A stretch of 55,939 nt of DNA, from IMG/VR virus record IMGVR_UViG_3300042987_002196, positions 1-55,939 of that record; one strand, 5' to 3'. A program made the translations under genes and the position numbers. The notes beneath the pieces are model-generated. The model was not told the DNA's origin. It saw only the letters and a list, made by a program, of their open reading frames with translations, and made no database searches. Shown piece by piece: positions 30,428 to 40,371 of this stretch (its first letter is position 1; each line of letters starts with the position of its first letter). The DNA comes from a virus.

Positions 30428-31899
30428 TGGCAGTCCCATTCTCCGATCTACAAGCCATTGCACCCAGCTCTGTGATCGAGCTGTTTGTACTGGAGCTGAA
30501 CGTCAAGCAGCACGGCGTAGCGGATGTCTACCGCTTTCACGCTGGCAGCAACCTGAACGCCAACGGCGAACTGGTCTGGGCTGGCAATAGTTATCTTCGG
30601 TTTCCAGTTGAAGCAGATGGCTTCGAGTACAGCGGCAACGGTCAGCTGCCGCGTCCGAAGATTCGCGTCGCCAACCTGCTCAGCACGATCACAGCAGTTC
30701 TCCTGACGCTGCCTGATGGATTGGAAGGTGCGAAGGTTACGCGCATCCGCACGCTGGCACGGTATCTCGACGCCGCCAACTTCCCTGGAGCGGTGAACCC
30801 GTATGGCACACCGGATCCGACCGCAGAGTTTCCACGCGAGGTCTATTACATCGACCGCAAGACGACTGAGAACCGTGATGTAGTGGAGTTCGAGCTGGCA
30901 GCAGCATTTGACTTGGCTGGTGTCCGCGCTCCAAAGCGTCAGTGTATCGCCAACGTCTGTCAGTGGGAATACAGATCAGCAGAATGTGGATATAGCGCGG
31001 CGGTTTACTACACGACTGATGACAAGCTGATCCGCACTGGTAGTGGCGCCCCATCGGCGGGAACCGGAACAGATGGGCAGTATTACTACGACACCACAAA
31101 CAATCTGTACTACGGACCGAAGACTGCTGGTGCATGGGGAACTGGCGTGAGCAAAAGCGGCATTGCTGCTGTTGATTTCTGCGGCAAGCGTTTGAGCAGC
31201 TGCAAGCTGCGGTTTGGCGCTCTCGTAAAGACTGGCACTATCACATCGGGCAGCACCACGTTAACTTTGAACAATACTGATGGGATTATCGCTGGTTTTC
31301 CTATTACCGGCCCTGGCATCCCTTCGGGCGCAACTGTTTCTAGCGTTTCAAGTGCAACGGTCGTTGTGATGAGCGCTGCTGCAACAGCGACCACCTCTCT
31401 ATCGAAAACAGGCACTGCCTCTGCGACAGCCCGTTCGATGACCGTCACCAGCGCAGCGGGATTGATTGCTGGCATGACCGTCACTGGCCTTTACATGCCA
31501 GCGAATACCACTATTGCCTCGATCTCTGGCACGACATTGACGCTCAATCAGCGGCCTTATCAGTACAAGAGGACAGCATGGACGTTGCCTGGACTTGTGC
31601 TACAGCTCACTGACGTAACTGGCCTTAGCGTTGGAATGCGAGTTCGCGGCGCTAACGGAATCAATACTACCATTGCTAGTAAAGACGCATCGCTAAATCG
31701 GATCACGCTCACGAACACGTCGGGATTGACTTTCAGCGGTTTCGCGCAACCAGATAAAATCACCCTCTATTTTATGCCAGCCTCCCCCGGCTCATCCACT
31801 TACACAATTCAAATAGCTACTCCGAACTATTCCTTCCGCAGCAATAACGAGTTACTTCCGTTTGGCTCTTTTCCTGGCGTTGGGAGCTATTACCAATGA
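30427..31899 (+). CDS. minor tail protein L (lambda gpL-like) with large inserted beta domain
   Basis: A 490-residue tail-tip protein. Residues 1-275 and the last 20 match lambda gp[41 protein letters not shown], the cysteines of [14 protein letters not shown] and [15 protein letters not shown] that bind the Fe-S cluster, and the terminal [13 protein letters not shown]. Lambda gpL has 232 residues. Here about 190 residues of Ser/Thr/Gly-rich sequence are inserted between CKLRFG and LPFGSFPG, composed of at least two beta modules ([20 protein letters not shown] and [20 protein letters not shown] are related to each other). Similar modules occur in gene 40372. A tail-tip surface domain gained by module shuffling is the likely explanation. 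Confidence 0.88.
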   Translation: MAVPFSDLQAIAPSSVIELFVLELNVKQHGVADVYRFHAGSNLNANGELVWAGNSYLRFPVEADGFEYSGNGQLPRPKIRVANLLSTITAVLLTLPDGLEGAKVTRIRTLARYLDAANFPGAVNPYGTPDPTAEFPREVYYIDRKTTENRDVVEFELAAAFDLAGVRAPKRQCIANVCQWEYRSAECGYSAAVYYTTDDKLIRTGSGAPSAGTGTDGQYYYDTTNNLYYGPKTAGAWGTGVSKSGIAAVDFCGKRLSSCKLRFGALVKTGTITSGSTTLTLNNTDGIIAGFPITGPGIPSGATVSSVSSATVVVMSAAATATTSLSKTGTASATARSMTVTSAAGLIAGMTVTGLYMPANTTIASISGTTLTLNQRPYQYKRTAWTLPGLVLQLTDVTGLSVGMRVRGANGINTTIASKDASLNRITLTNTSGLTFSGFAQPDKITLYFMPASPGSSTYTIQIATPNYSFRSNNELLPFGSFPGVGSYYQ

Positions 31900-32618
31900 G
31901 TTGGCGTGATGCTGCACTAGAGCACGCCAAGGCCGAGGATCCGCGTGAGTCTTGCGGTTTGGTCGTGGTAGTCAAAGGGCGCGAGCGTTACTGGCCCTGC
32001 CGCAACCTATGCTCTGGCATCGACCAATTCATTCTTAATCCAGACGACTACGCAGCTGCAGAGGACGCTGGCGAGATAGCGGCTGTGGTTCATAGCCATC
32101 CGATCACGCCACCTGAGCCGAGCCAGGCCGACCTTGTGGCGATCGAGCGCGGCGACCTGCCTTGGTTCATCGTTAACCCCAAGACCGATCAGTGGAGCGC
32201 CGAGCTGCTGCCAACCGGTTACAAGGCGCCGCTGATCGGGCGGCAATGGGCATGGGGCCTAACGGACTGCTGGACGCTGGCGCGTGACTGGTACGGCGAG
32301 CACGGTTTGCTGCTGCGCGACTGGGAACGGCCTCTGACGCCGGAGCAATTCGAGGCGGAGCCGATGTTCGACGGCTGCTGGCGCGAAGCTGGTTTCCGAG
32401 AGCTGGAGGAAGATGAGCAGCTGGAGCCCGGCGACTTCATGCTGATGAACATCAGCGGCACCGGGCTCAACCACTGCGGCGTCTACCTGGGCGACCAGCT
32501 GCTGTTGCATCACGTCAGGGGCAGGCTGAGCAGCCGTGATCTCTACGGCGGTTGGCTGATGAAATGCACAGGGCGCAGGCTCCGCCACCCTGAGCTGCCT
32601 ACAATGGCGGGAGGTTAG
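31896..32618 (+). CDS. tail assembly protein K (JAMM plus NlpC/P60 peptidase)
   Basis: A 240-residue protein equal to lambda gpK. The N-terminal domain is a JAB1/MPN metallo-isopeptidase: E near residue 17 (PRESCGLVV), [15 protein letters not shown] (H-x-H...S-x2-D, about 65-79). The C-terminal domain is NlpC/P60: catalytic Cys in [10 protein letters not shown] (about 125) and His in [10 protein letters not shown] (about 192). In lambda-like phages it processes tail-tip components and may cut peptidoglycan peptides at infection. It starts 4 nt inside the gpL gene. A TACAAT box at 32600 lies between it and gpI. Confidence 0.92.
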   Translation: MSWRDAALEHAKAEDPRESCGLVVVVKGRERYWPCRNLCSGIDQFILNPDDYAAAEDAGEIAAVVHSHPITPPEPSQADLVAIERGDLPWFIVNPKTDQWSAELLPTGYKAPLIGRQWAWGLTDCWTLARDWYGEHGLLLRDWERPLTPEQFEAEPMFDGCWREAGFRELEEDEQLEPGDFMLMNISGTGLNHCGVYLGDQLLLHHVRGRLSSRDLYGGWLMKCTGRRLRHPELPTMAGG

Positions 32619-32626
32619 AGCGGGCC

Positions 32627-33226
32627 ATGCTGCGGAAGATCCGGCTCTATGGAAGGCTTGCCAAGTTCATCGGCAGGCGCGTGCTTGAAGCCGATGTGGC
32701 AACCGCTGCTGAGGCTGTGCGGTTTCTGCTGACGAACTGGCCGGAGCTGGAGAAGCACATGGCGGATCAGCACTATCGCGTGAGCGTCGGTGACTACGAC
32801 CTGAGCGCAGACGAGCTGCATCATCCTGCAGGACAGCAGGAGATCAAGATTGTGCCGGTGGTTGCTGGCGCTGGTGCTACGGCGCGGATTATCGCTGGTG
32901 TAGCACTGTTTGCGATTGCAACTTTGGCCACAGCAGGAGGTGGGGCTATCTTCGGCGCAGCATTCGCCAAGAACATTGGCTTGCTAACTGTCCTGCAAGG
33001 CGTGGGTGTTAGTTTGGCGCTCGGCGGCGTGGCTCAACTGCTCACGCCTGTCCCCACAATGCCCTCCGGCAGCGATTCAATCAAGGATCCTCGAAAGTCC
33101 TACAGTTTTAGCGGCGTGCAAAACACCAGCCGCCAAGGTGTTCCGGTCCCGATTGTCTACGGCGAGATGATAGTGGGTTCGATTGTGATTTCCGCTGGCA
33201 TTGACACTGTTCGGGTGAAGGCATGA
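32627..33226 (+). CDS. tail assembly protein I (lambda gpI-like)
   Basis: A 199-residue protein like lambda gpI. The N-terminal ubiquitin-like domain (IRLYGRLAKFIGRRVLEADV, then EIKIVPVVAGAG) is followed by a hydrophobic Gly/Ala-rich stretch (ARIIAGVALFAIATLATAGG, about residues 83-130) and the terminal SGVQNTSRQGVPVPIVYGEM with VGSIVISAGID that is strongly conserved. The ubiquitin-like part is probably released by the gpK JAMM domain. The stop overlaps the gpJ start by 4 nt. Confidence 0.9.
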   Translation: MLRKIRLYGRLAKFIGRRVLEADVATAAEAVRFLLTNWPELEKHMADQHYRVSVGDYDLSADELHHPAGQQEIKIVPVVAGAGATARIIAGVALFAIATLATAGGGAIFGAAFAKNIGLLTVLQGVGVSLALGGVAQLLTPVPTMPSGSDSIKDPRKSYSFSGVQNTSRQGVPVPIVYGEMIVGSIVISAGIDTVRVKA

Positions 33227-36200
33227 CATTACTAATTGGCAGCGGCGGCGGCGGCGGCAAAGGTAGCGGCGGTGGCGGCGGCGGCACGCCTGATGAGGCT
33301 CAGGACAACCTCGAATCGACGCAATACGCAGAGGGCATAGATCTCATCAGCGAAGGAGAAATCCAGGGCCTTGTGGATGGCGATAAATCTATCTACCTCA
33401 ACAATACGCCGATTCGCAGCATTGGCGGCACACTTAACTTCAAAAACGTACAATGGGGCGTTGCAACCGGCTATCAGAACCAACCGCAGCTGAGACTGGC
33501 AAACACTGTCGAGGACATTAGGTCAGTCGATGTCGCTGTCGAAAAGGACGAGCCCATTATTAGAACTATTACTGATACCAACGTCACTGCGGTTAAAGTC
33601 ACGATTGGAGTCCCAGCTCTTCAAAGAGTCACGGACGATGGTGACATCGTTGGCGAAAGCGTTCGCTTTTGGATTCAAGCGCAGTACAACGGTGGAGGCT
33701 ATGCAACCACCGGTAGCGGCTTTATAGATGCCACGATTACAGGACGCACTCCAGACCTCTTTCAGCGTGACTACCAGCTAGCCCTGAATGGCGCTTTCCC
33801 CGTAGACATCAAAGTCACCAGAATCACACCTGATAGCACCAGCGCCAAGAAAGCAAACAGCATCACTTGGACTTCATACACGGAAATCATCAACGCAAAA
33901 CTAAACTATCCAAACAGTGCCATAGTAGCATTGCGGGCAGATGCAAAGCAATTCAGTAGCATCCCACAGCGCAGTTACCATATAAGAGGTATTAAAGTAC
34001 GCATCCCAAGCAACGCCACTGTTGACGCCACTACTGGGCGGTTGATCTATAGCGGGGTCTGGAATGGAACGTTTGCTGCAGCGCAATGGTGCAGCGACCC
34101 AGCTTGGATCCTGTGGGATTTGCTGACCTCAACGCGCTACGGTTTTGGGGACCACATTCTTACTGACGCCGAAAAAGCATCGTTTAACGGCAACGCTGCA
34201 AACCTAGACAAGTGGGCCTTCTACGCAGCCAGCCAGTACGCCTCAGAGCTGGTGCCTGATGGCTTTGGCGGCACGGAGCCTCGCTTCAGCTGCAACGTCA
34301 ACATCCAGACGCAGGAAGAAGCTTACAAGCTGATCAACGACATGTGCTCGGTGTTCCGCGCCATGCCGTACTGGAGCACTGGTGCGCTCACCGTTAGCCA
34401 AGACAAGCCATCTGATCCGGCTTACCTGTTCACGCTTGCCAACGTAACGGAGGAAGGCTTCAGCTATTCAGGCTCAAGCAAAAAGACTCGGCCAACAGTT
34501 GCGGTAGTCAGCTACTTTGACATGGCCACCCGCGACATGGCCTACGAGTCGGTCGAGGACGCAGACGGCATTGACAAGTACGGCGTCGTCAAAACCGAGG
34601 TCTCAGCATTCGCCTGCACATCTCGTGGCCAGGCCAGCCGCATCGGTGAGTGGCTCCTCTTTTCAGAACGCTACGAGTCTGAGGTAGTCAGTTTCACCGC
34701 TTCGATCGACGCAGGCGTCTTGGTGCGCCCTGGACAGATCATTCAGATCAGCGATCCGGTACGAGCTGGCTCTCGTCGTGGTGGTCGCATTACGTCCGCC
34801 ACGACAACTGCTGTGACCGTCGATGATGCCACTGGGCTTCCGACATCAGGCGGCACGCTCTCAGTCATCCTAAGCAACGGCTCAATACAGAAAACTGTGA
34901 TGACAAGCCGGACTGGCAATGTCATCACGGTCAGCACGCCTTTCACAACAGCGCCGAATAGTAACAGCGTTTGGATCTACGAAAACAGCACCCTGCAGAC
35001 AAGTACCTGGCGCGTTCTCAGCGTTCAGGAGCAGGATCAAGCGCAATACGCCATTTCGGCGCTTGCTTACAACTCAAGCAAATATAACTACATCGAACGC
35101 GGCGCTCCCCTTGAACCTCGTGACGTAACAGACCTTAACCAAATACCAGCTGCCCCAAGTAATCTTGCGTTTGCGGAAGCTCTCTATGAGTACCAAGGGC
35201 AGGTCAGGGCCAAGGTAATTACCTCTTGGCAGCCGGTCAATGGTGTCGCGCAGTATCGCGTCCGCTGGCGCAAGGATGAAGGGAACTGGACGACTGAGAC
35301 CGTAACCGGGCCTGACTACGAGATTTACGACATCACGCCTGGCACATTTGACTTTGAAGTCTATTCGCTCAGTGCCACCTTCAAGCAATCCGCCACCTCG
35401 CTGACCGGCAGCATTGCGGCATTAGGTAAGACAGCGCCGCCTAGTGATGTCACGAACCTTAACTACACGGCAGACAAGGATCTCGGCATCCTGCTGACAT
35501 GGACTTCAATCACGGACATCGACGTTGACCAATATGAGATCCGCCGTGGCACCAACTGGGGCACCGCCACGCTGGTGACACAGGTCAAGGCATCAACCTA
35601 CAAGTTGGGTTCACTGGATGACGGCACATACACCTATCTGGTGAAGGCAATCGACACCTCGGGCGTCTACAGCGCTAACGCCGCAAGCATTGCCGTCAGC
35701 GTCTCACCTCCTAATCCGGCGATCATCAGCAGCACAATCGAGGGCACTGATCTGGTGCTGAGCTGGACCACGCCAGTCGTAACCACCTATCAGATCGCTA
35801 ACTGCCGGGTTTCCTACGGCGGCACCTACGCCACATCTACAGAGTTAGCAGTCACGCAGAGCACCAGCTTCAAGGTGCCGATCACTTGGGCTGGTGCTCG
35901 CACCTTCTGGGTTGCCCCGATCGACTTAGTGGGCAAGGTCCCGGCATCGCCCGACAGCGAAGTCGTCACCATCAACACTGCAGGTGCTACGACAATCACC
36001 ACCACAGTCGGCGGCACCGACGCCACGCTCAGCTGGACTGCAGTAGCGGGCACCCTGCCCACCTCGGGCTATGAGATCCGGCAAGGCGTGACCTTCGCCA
36101 CGGCGACGGTGCTAGCCAACATCACCGGCACCACCTACACGCTGAGAGCCAGCTGGTCGGGCTCGCAGACCTTCTGGGTGGTGGCGCGTGATGTGAACGG

Positions 36201-37692
36201 CAACTACGGCACTCAGGCATCTGCGGTGATCTCCGTTTTGGCGGCTGGAGCACCTGCTCTGTCGTCAAGCTTTGCTGGCCAGAACGTTGTTTTGAGTTGG
36301 GCTGCTATCAAGGGCACCCTCGATACCGACTATTACCGGCTGAAGCGCGGCGCAACATGGGGTGCTGCGACAACGGTTGCCACTATCAATGGCACCGCCT
36401 ACACGCTGAAGGCCGACTGGAGCGGCACGCAGAAGTTCTGGCTGGCAGCGGTGGATGTCAACGGCACCGAAGGCACGCCGGACGATACCGATGTGATCGT
36501 GACCGTACCGTCAGCGCCGACCATCACGCAGCAGGTGATCGACAACAACGTCCTACTGCGCTGGAACGATGTCACGCAGACCCTGCCGATCTTGAGCTAC
36601 GAGCTGCGCAAGGGCGCAAGCTGGGCCGGCGGCACGGTGATCGGCACCAAGCAGGGCGGCTTCACCACGGTTTTCGAGACGCAATCCGGCACCTACACCT
36701 ACTGGCTGGCCGGTATCGACTCAGCTGGCAACTACGGCACGCCTGGCAGCGTCAGCGCGATCGTCAACCAGCCGCCGGACTATGTGCTGCAGCTCAACCA
36801 GAACAGCACCTGGGCTGGAGCCGAGACCAACATCTACACCGACTCGGTGCTTGGCCAGATCGTCAACGTCAACACAACCGAGACCTGGGAGGGTCACTTC
36901 ACCAGCCGCGGCTACACCAGCCCGCAGGACCAGATCAACGCTGGCTTCACCTACTACCTGATGCCGTCCACCACGACGGCCGCCTACGAGGAAGAGTTTG
37001 ATTACGGTACAGTGCTGGCTGGCACCAAGGTGAGCGCCACGCTGACCAGCAGCACCGTTGCCGGCTCGACCACCATCACGCCGACCATCCGCGTACGCGG
37101 CACCACCAGCACAGCTGCCACCTACTCGCAGACCACCACGACCATCACGGTCACCTCAACGGCGCACGGTCTGGTGGCGGGCGATTATGTCTACCTAGAC
37201 TTCACCAGCGGCACCGCAGTCGATGGCACCTACGAGGTGGCGACCGCTGCGACCAACAGCTTCACGGTCACGGCTGCCAGCGCCACGACCAGCGGCAACG
37301 TTAACTGGATCAAGTGGACCAGCTACGCCGGCCTGAGCGAGGTGTTCTCGACGCAGTTCCGCTACTTCCGCATCCGCTACGACTTCACCAGCTCAGGCAA
37401 CAACGACCTGCTCCTGCTGACCGCCCTGAACGTCCGGTTGGATTCCAAGCTCAGGAATGACGCCGGCACCGGAACCGCAAATAGTGGTGACAGCGGCGGG
37501 ACGACCGTGAACTTCAACGTGGCTTTCGTGGATGTGCAGAGCATCACGGTCACGCCGACCTCTACCACTGGCGTGATAGCGGTCTATGATTTCGTTGACG
37601 CGCCAAACCCCACGAGCTTCAAGGTGCTCCTCTTCAATACCTCAGGCACACGGGTGAGCGGCGGCTTTAGCTGGAGCGCGAGGGGGGTCTAA
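33223..37692 (+). CDS. host specificity/tip attachment protein J
   Basis: A 1489-residue central tail-tip protein like lambda gpJ, which binds the receptor and anchors fibres. The Gly-rich start (GSGGGGGKGSGGGGGGTPDE) leads into the conserved AEGIDLISEGEIQGLVDGDK block. Residues about 290-640 form the gpJ hub (QWCSDPAWILWDLLTSTRYG, INDMCSVFRAMPYWSTGALT, RPGQIIQISDP). From about 645 to 1190 come several fibronectin-type III domains (VITSWQPVNGVAQYRVRWRK and repeats such as DATLSWTAV, VVLSWAA, VLLRWND), then a beta-rich C-terminus that may carry receptor specificity. It is longer than lambda gpJ (1132) because of the extra FN3-like units. Its stop overlaps the next ATG by 1 nt. Confidence 0.93.
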   Translation: MTLLIGSGGGGGKGSGGGGGGTPDEAQDNLESTQYAEGIDLISEGEIQGLVDGDKSIYLNNTPIRSIGGTLNFKNVQWGVATGYQNQPQLRLANTVEDIRSVDVAVEKDEPIIRTITDTNVTAVKVTIGVPALQRVTDDGDIVGESVRFWIQAQYNGGGYATTGSGFIDATITGRTPDLFQRDYQLALNGAFPVDIKVTRITPDSTSAKKANSITWTSYTEIINAKLNYPNSAIVALRADAKQFSSIPQRSYHIRGIKVRIPSNATVDATTGRLIYSGVWNGTFAAAQWCSDPAWILWDLLTSTRYGFGDHILTDAEKASFNGNAANLDKWAFYAASQYASELVPDGFGGTEPRFSCNVNIQTQEEAYKLINDMCSVFRAMPYWSTGALTVSQDKPSDPAYLFTLANVTEEGFSYSGSSKKTRPTVAVVSYFDMATRDMAYESVEDADGIDKYGVVKTEVSAFACTSRGQASRIGEWLLFSERYESEVVSFTASIDAGVLVRPGQIIQISDPVRAGSRRGGRITSATTTAVTVDDATGLPTSGGTLSVILSNGSIQKTVMTSRTGNVITVSTPFTTAPNSNSVWIYENSTLQTSTWRVLSVQEQDQAQYAISALAYNSSKYNYIERGAPLEPRDVTDLNQIPAAPSNLAFAEALYEYQGQVRAKVITSWQPVNGVAQYRVRWRKDEGNWTTETVTGPDYEIYDITPGTFDFEVYSLSATFKQSATSLTGSIAALGKTAPPSDVTNLNYTADKDLGILLTWTSITDIDVDQYEIRRGTNWGTATLVTQVKASTYKLGSLDDGTYTYLVKAIDTSGVYSANAASIAVSVSPPNPAIISSTIEGTDLVLSWTTPVVTTYQIANCRVSYGGTYATSTELAVTQSTSFKVPITWAGARTFWVAPIDLVGKVPASPDSEVVTINTAGATTITTTVGGTDATLSWTAVAGTLPTSGYEIRQGVTFATATVLANITGTTYTLRASWSGSQTFWVVARDVNGNYGTQASAVISVLAAGAPALSSSFAGQNVVLSWAAIKGTLDTDYYRLKRGATWGAATTVATINGTAYTLKADWSGTQKFWLAAVDVNGTEGTPDDTDVIVTVPSAPTITQQVIDNNVLLRWNDVTQTLPILSYELRKGASWAGGTVIGTKQGGFTTVFETQSGTYTYWLAGIDSAGNYGTPGSVSAIVNQPPDYVLQLNQNSTWAGAETNIYTDSVLGQIVNVNTTETWEGHFTSRGYTSPQDQINAGFTYYLMPSTTTAAYEEEFDYGTVLAGTKVSATLTSSTVAGSTTITPTIRVRGTTSTAATYSQTTTTITVTSTAHGLVAGDYVYLDFTSGTAVDGTYEVATAATNSFTVTAASATTSGNVNWIKWTSYAGLSEVFSTQFRYFRIRYDFTSSGNNDLLLLTALNVRLDSKLRNDAGTGTANSGDSGGTTVNFNVAFVDVQSITVTPTSTTGVIAVYDFVDAPNPTSFKVLLFNTSGTRVSGGFSWSARGV

Positions 37693-39224
37693 TGGCTAAC
37701 TGGTCGAACCCGGTGCTCACGAGCACCTATACCGACTTCATGAACCAGCTGAAGGATCGGGACACCGACCTCGCCCTTCAGTTCGACGGCACGACCAGCA
37801 GCAACCTCGCCACTGGCACCGTCCGATGGGACAGCAGCGCAGGACGCTGGAAGAAATGGACCGGCAGCGCATGGGGTGAGCTGGCGGCAACCTATGCACT
37901 GACTGCGCTCAGCACCACCGGCAACGCCACAATCGGCGGAACACTGGGCGTTACAGGCACGACGAGCCTGGCAGCAGCCACAGCCACAACCCCAGCCACC
38001 GGCGATAACAACACCAACGTCGCCACGACGGCCTTCGTTAAGGCGCAGAACTACGCACCACTGGCCAGCCCCACGCTGACGGGAACGCCTGCGGCGCCCA
38101 CTGCGTCGGTTGGCACCAACACGACGCAGATCGCCACCACGGCGTTCGTCAACGCTGAGATCGCCAACGACGCGCTGCTGCTGACTGGCGGCACCATGAC
38201 GGGGGCGATCTCCCTGTCAGGCGATCCCACGGCCGAGCTACATGCCACCTCGAAACATTGGGTTGAGTCGCGGGCGGCAAAGGATGCTTGTCGTGTTGCA
38301 ACCACTGCAGCGCTGACAGTCACGGCAACCAGCACCACGCTGACCAACGCCGGCACCCTTGCTTCGCTGTCGATTGATGGCATTTCGCTGTCGGTGAACG
38401 ATCGCGTGCTGGTCAAAGACCAAGCCACCACCAACCAGAACGGCATCTACACGGTCACCACGGTTGGCTCCGGTTCTGTGGCGTGGGTGCTTACCAGGGG
38501 AACTGACGCCGATGTTTGGGCGGACCTGGTGGGCGCCTACACGACGGTGGAGCAAGGCACCACCAACGACGACACCTTCTGGATGTCCGAGACCTCCACC
38601 GGCGGCACGCTCGGCTCCACGGCGATCACCTGGCAGCTGGTGAGCAATGCCCAGCTGGCGGCAATCGGTGCGCTGGCCACGAACGGTCTGATCGCACGCA
38701 CTGGCTCTGACACGGTCGCCAGCCGCTCGATTGCTGTGTCGGGCACCGGCCTGACTGTCAGCAACGCAGACGGCGTTTCTGGTGATCCAACCGTTACCAG
38801 CAACGCGACCAGCACCGGCACCACGTCCGGCACGATCATCGCTCGCGGCACGAACGGCGACTTCACCGCCGGCACCGCCACGCTCACCTCGTTCAGCTAT
38901 TCCGGCAACCCGACCAGCTCTTCAACGGGTGCGATCCAACTGCCGCAGGGCACCACAGCGCAGCGGCCGACCGCAGCAACCGGCTTTGTTCGGTTCAACA
39001 GCACCCTGACGCAGTTTGAGGGCTACAACGGCACTGCCTGGGGCAAGATCGGCGGTGGTGCCACGGGTGGCGGTTCTGATGACGTGTTCATTGAGAATGG
39101 CCAGACCGTCACGACCAACTACACTTTGACCAGTGGCAAGAACGCCGTGAGCGCTGGCCCCGTTACCGTCAACTCTGGCATCACTGTCACAATTCCGTCC
39201 GGCGCGAGCTGGGTGATCGTCTAA
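37692..39224 (+). CDS. tail fibre protein
   Basis: A 510-residue fibre. The N-terminal part (VLTSTYTDFMNQLKDRDTDL, GTVRWDSSAGRWKKW) is an attachment domain found in fibres that follow gpJ. Next is a repeated Ala/Thr-rich shaft with two related copies of a NTNVATTAFVKAQ / NTTQIATTAFVNAE module (about 120-160). A collagen-like or SGNH-type AVTVDG... middle (SLSVNDRVLVKDQATTNQNG, about 236-255) follows, and the C-terminus is beta-helix like (NYTLTSGKNAVSAGPVTVNS). It probably binds carbohydrate on the host surface. Directly coupled to gpJ, which fits a fibre assembled at the tail tip. Confidence 0.85.
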   Translation: MANWSNPVLTSTYTDFMNQLKDRDTDLALQFDGTTSSNLATGTVRWDSSAGRWKKWTGSAWGELAATYALTALSTTGNATIGGTLGVTGTTSLAAATATTPATGDNNTNVATTAFVKAQNYAPLASPTLTGTPAAPTASVGTNTTQIATTAFVNAEIANDALLLTGGTMTGAISLSGDPTAELHATSKHWVESRAAKDACRVATTAALTVTATSTTLTNAGTLASLSIDGISLSVNDRVLVKDQATTNQNGIYTVTTVGSGSVAWVLTRGTDADVWADLVGAYTTVEQGTTNDDTFWMSETSTGGTLGSTAITWQLVSNAQLAAIGALATNGLIARTGSDTVASRSIAVSGTGLTVSNADGVSGDPTVTSNATSTGTTSGTIIARGTNGDFTAGTATLTSFSYSGNPTSSSTGAIQLPQGTTAQRPTAATGFVRFNSTLTQFEGYNGTAWGKIGGGATGGGSDDVFIENGQTVTTNYTLTSGKNAVSAGPVTVNSGITVTIPSGASWVIV

Positions 39225-39236
39225 CCCGAAAGGATC

Positions 39237-39683
39237 ATGCCCATTTCGATTGACGGCACAGGGAGCATCACGGGGTTGACGGCCGGAGGGCTGCCGGATG
39301 GATCGGTGGCAACGGCAGACATTGCAAGTGGTGCTATTACCGCACCGAAACTGGATGGTGCGCAATCCGGGTCTGCGCCGATCTATGGCGCAAGGGCGTG
39401 GGTGAACTTCGCTGGAGCCACTGGCACAATCAACGCATCTGGCAACGTGATCGGTGTCACCAGAAACAGCACTGGGACATATACCATCACCTTCTCGACA
39501 GCGATGGCTGATGCGAACTACAGCGTGGTGGGGACTGCTCTTCTCAACACGGCAGCTCAATACGCCAACGTCAAAGTCGCAACAATCGCTGCCGGTTCTG
39601 TGCAAATCACAACGACAACGCAAAACAGCGGCAACCCGGCGGTCTTTGATCCGACGACTGTGTGCGTGACCATCTTCCGGTGA
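39237..39683 (+). CDS. tail fibre tip protein (receptor-binding domain type A)
   Basis: A 148-residue short fibre component. The N-terminal 45 residues (ISIDGTGSITGLTAGGLPDG, ASGAITAPKLDGAQ) are a trimerising fibre stem; the C-terminal 100 residues form a compact beta domain (ARAWVNFAGATGTINASGNV, YTITFSTAMADANYSVVGTA, VCVTIFR). This last domain is clearly related to the C-terminus of the 40372 gene, so the two are paralogous receptor-binding tips. The ATG follows the previous stop by 12 nt with AAAGGA as Shine-Dalgarno. Confidence 0.75.
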   Translation: MPISIDGTGSITGLTAGGLPDGSVATADIASGAITAPKLDGAQSGSAPIYGARAWVNFAGATGTINASGNVIGVTRNSTGTYTITFSTAMADANYSVVGTALLNTAAQYANVKVATIAAGSVQITTTTQNSGNPAVFDPTTVCVTIFR

Positions 39684-39699
39684 TACCAGAGGTAACCCA

Positions 39700-40368
39700 A
39701 TGACTCTCAGACTCAACGGCTCCACCTCTGGCTACACCGAGATCGACGCACCAGCATCGGCCGGAAACAATACGCTGGTGCTGCCAACGGGGAATGGGAC
39801 TGCTCGGCAAACAATGATGACTGATGGCGCCGGTGCGTTGTCATTTGTGAATGATGCGGGGGCGCTTTACTACCGCCTCAACGCTGATCTTGCTGGCGCT
39901 AACGCCACTGGCGCACAGTCGGTGTTTGGTGTTGGTGTGACGTTGGCGGCTAGTACGGTTTATGGGTTTCAAGCAGTATACGGAATGACAAAAACCGCTG
40001 GAACCACATCGCACACTCTAGCTATTGGTTTTGGCGGCACCGCGACCGTCAACAATGTCGCCTATGAAGCCTTGCAAGCCACCGATGCTAGCTCAACTTT
40101 TACGGCTTTGACTTATGCGACAGGCGCCATCAATTTTTTAACAACAGCAACATCAAGCGTCATCAGCGCTGCATCAACAAGCGCCGCCCGTTGCTGGCTG
40201 GTCAAACTTTCTGGCACCGTCAGCATCAACGCAGGCGGCACCTTCATCCCGCAATACACCCTTAGCGCAGCTCCTGGTGGCGCCTACTCCACCGTCGCCG
40301 GTAGCTACATCCGGTTCACGCCCATCGGTGCCGCCGGCAGCAACTCGTCCCAAGGCACCTGGAGTTAA
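39700..40368 (+). CDS. fibre-associated beta-rich protein
   Basis: A 222-residue protein. The N-terminal 60 residues (TLRLNGSTSGYTEIDAPASA, GNNTLVLPTGNGTARQTMMT) are a fibre stem repeat common in phage tail proteins. The remaining part is a jelly-roll-like, C1q/TNF-type domain: YYRLNADLAGANATGAQSVF, VYGFQAVYGMTKTAGTTSHT, GTVSINAGGTFIPQYTLSAA, a family common in cyanophage and other fibres. The AGAGGT before the ATG is a fair Shine-Dalgarno. Encoded between the two paralogous tip genes. Confidence 0.7.
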   Translation: MTLRLNGSTSGYTEIDAPASAGNNTLVLPTGNGTARQTMMTDGAGALSFVNDAGALYYRLNADLAGANATGAQSVFGVGVTLAASTVYGFQAVYGMTKTAGTTSHTLAIGFGGTATVNNVAYEALQATDASSTFTALTYATGAINFLTTATSSVISAASTSAARCWLVKLSGTVSINAGGTFIPQYTLSAAPGGAYSTVAGSYIRFTPIGAAGSNSSQGTWS

Positions 40369-40371
40369 GCC

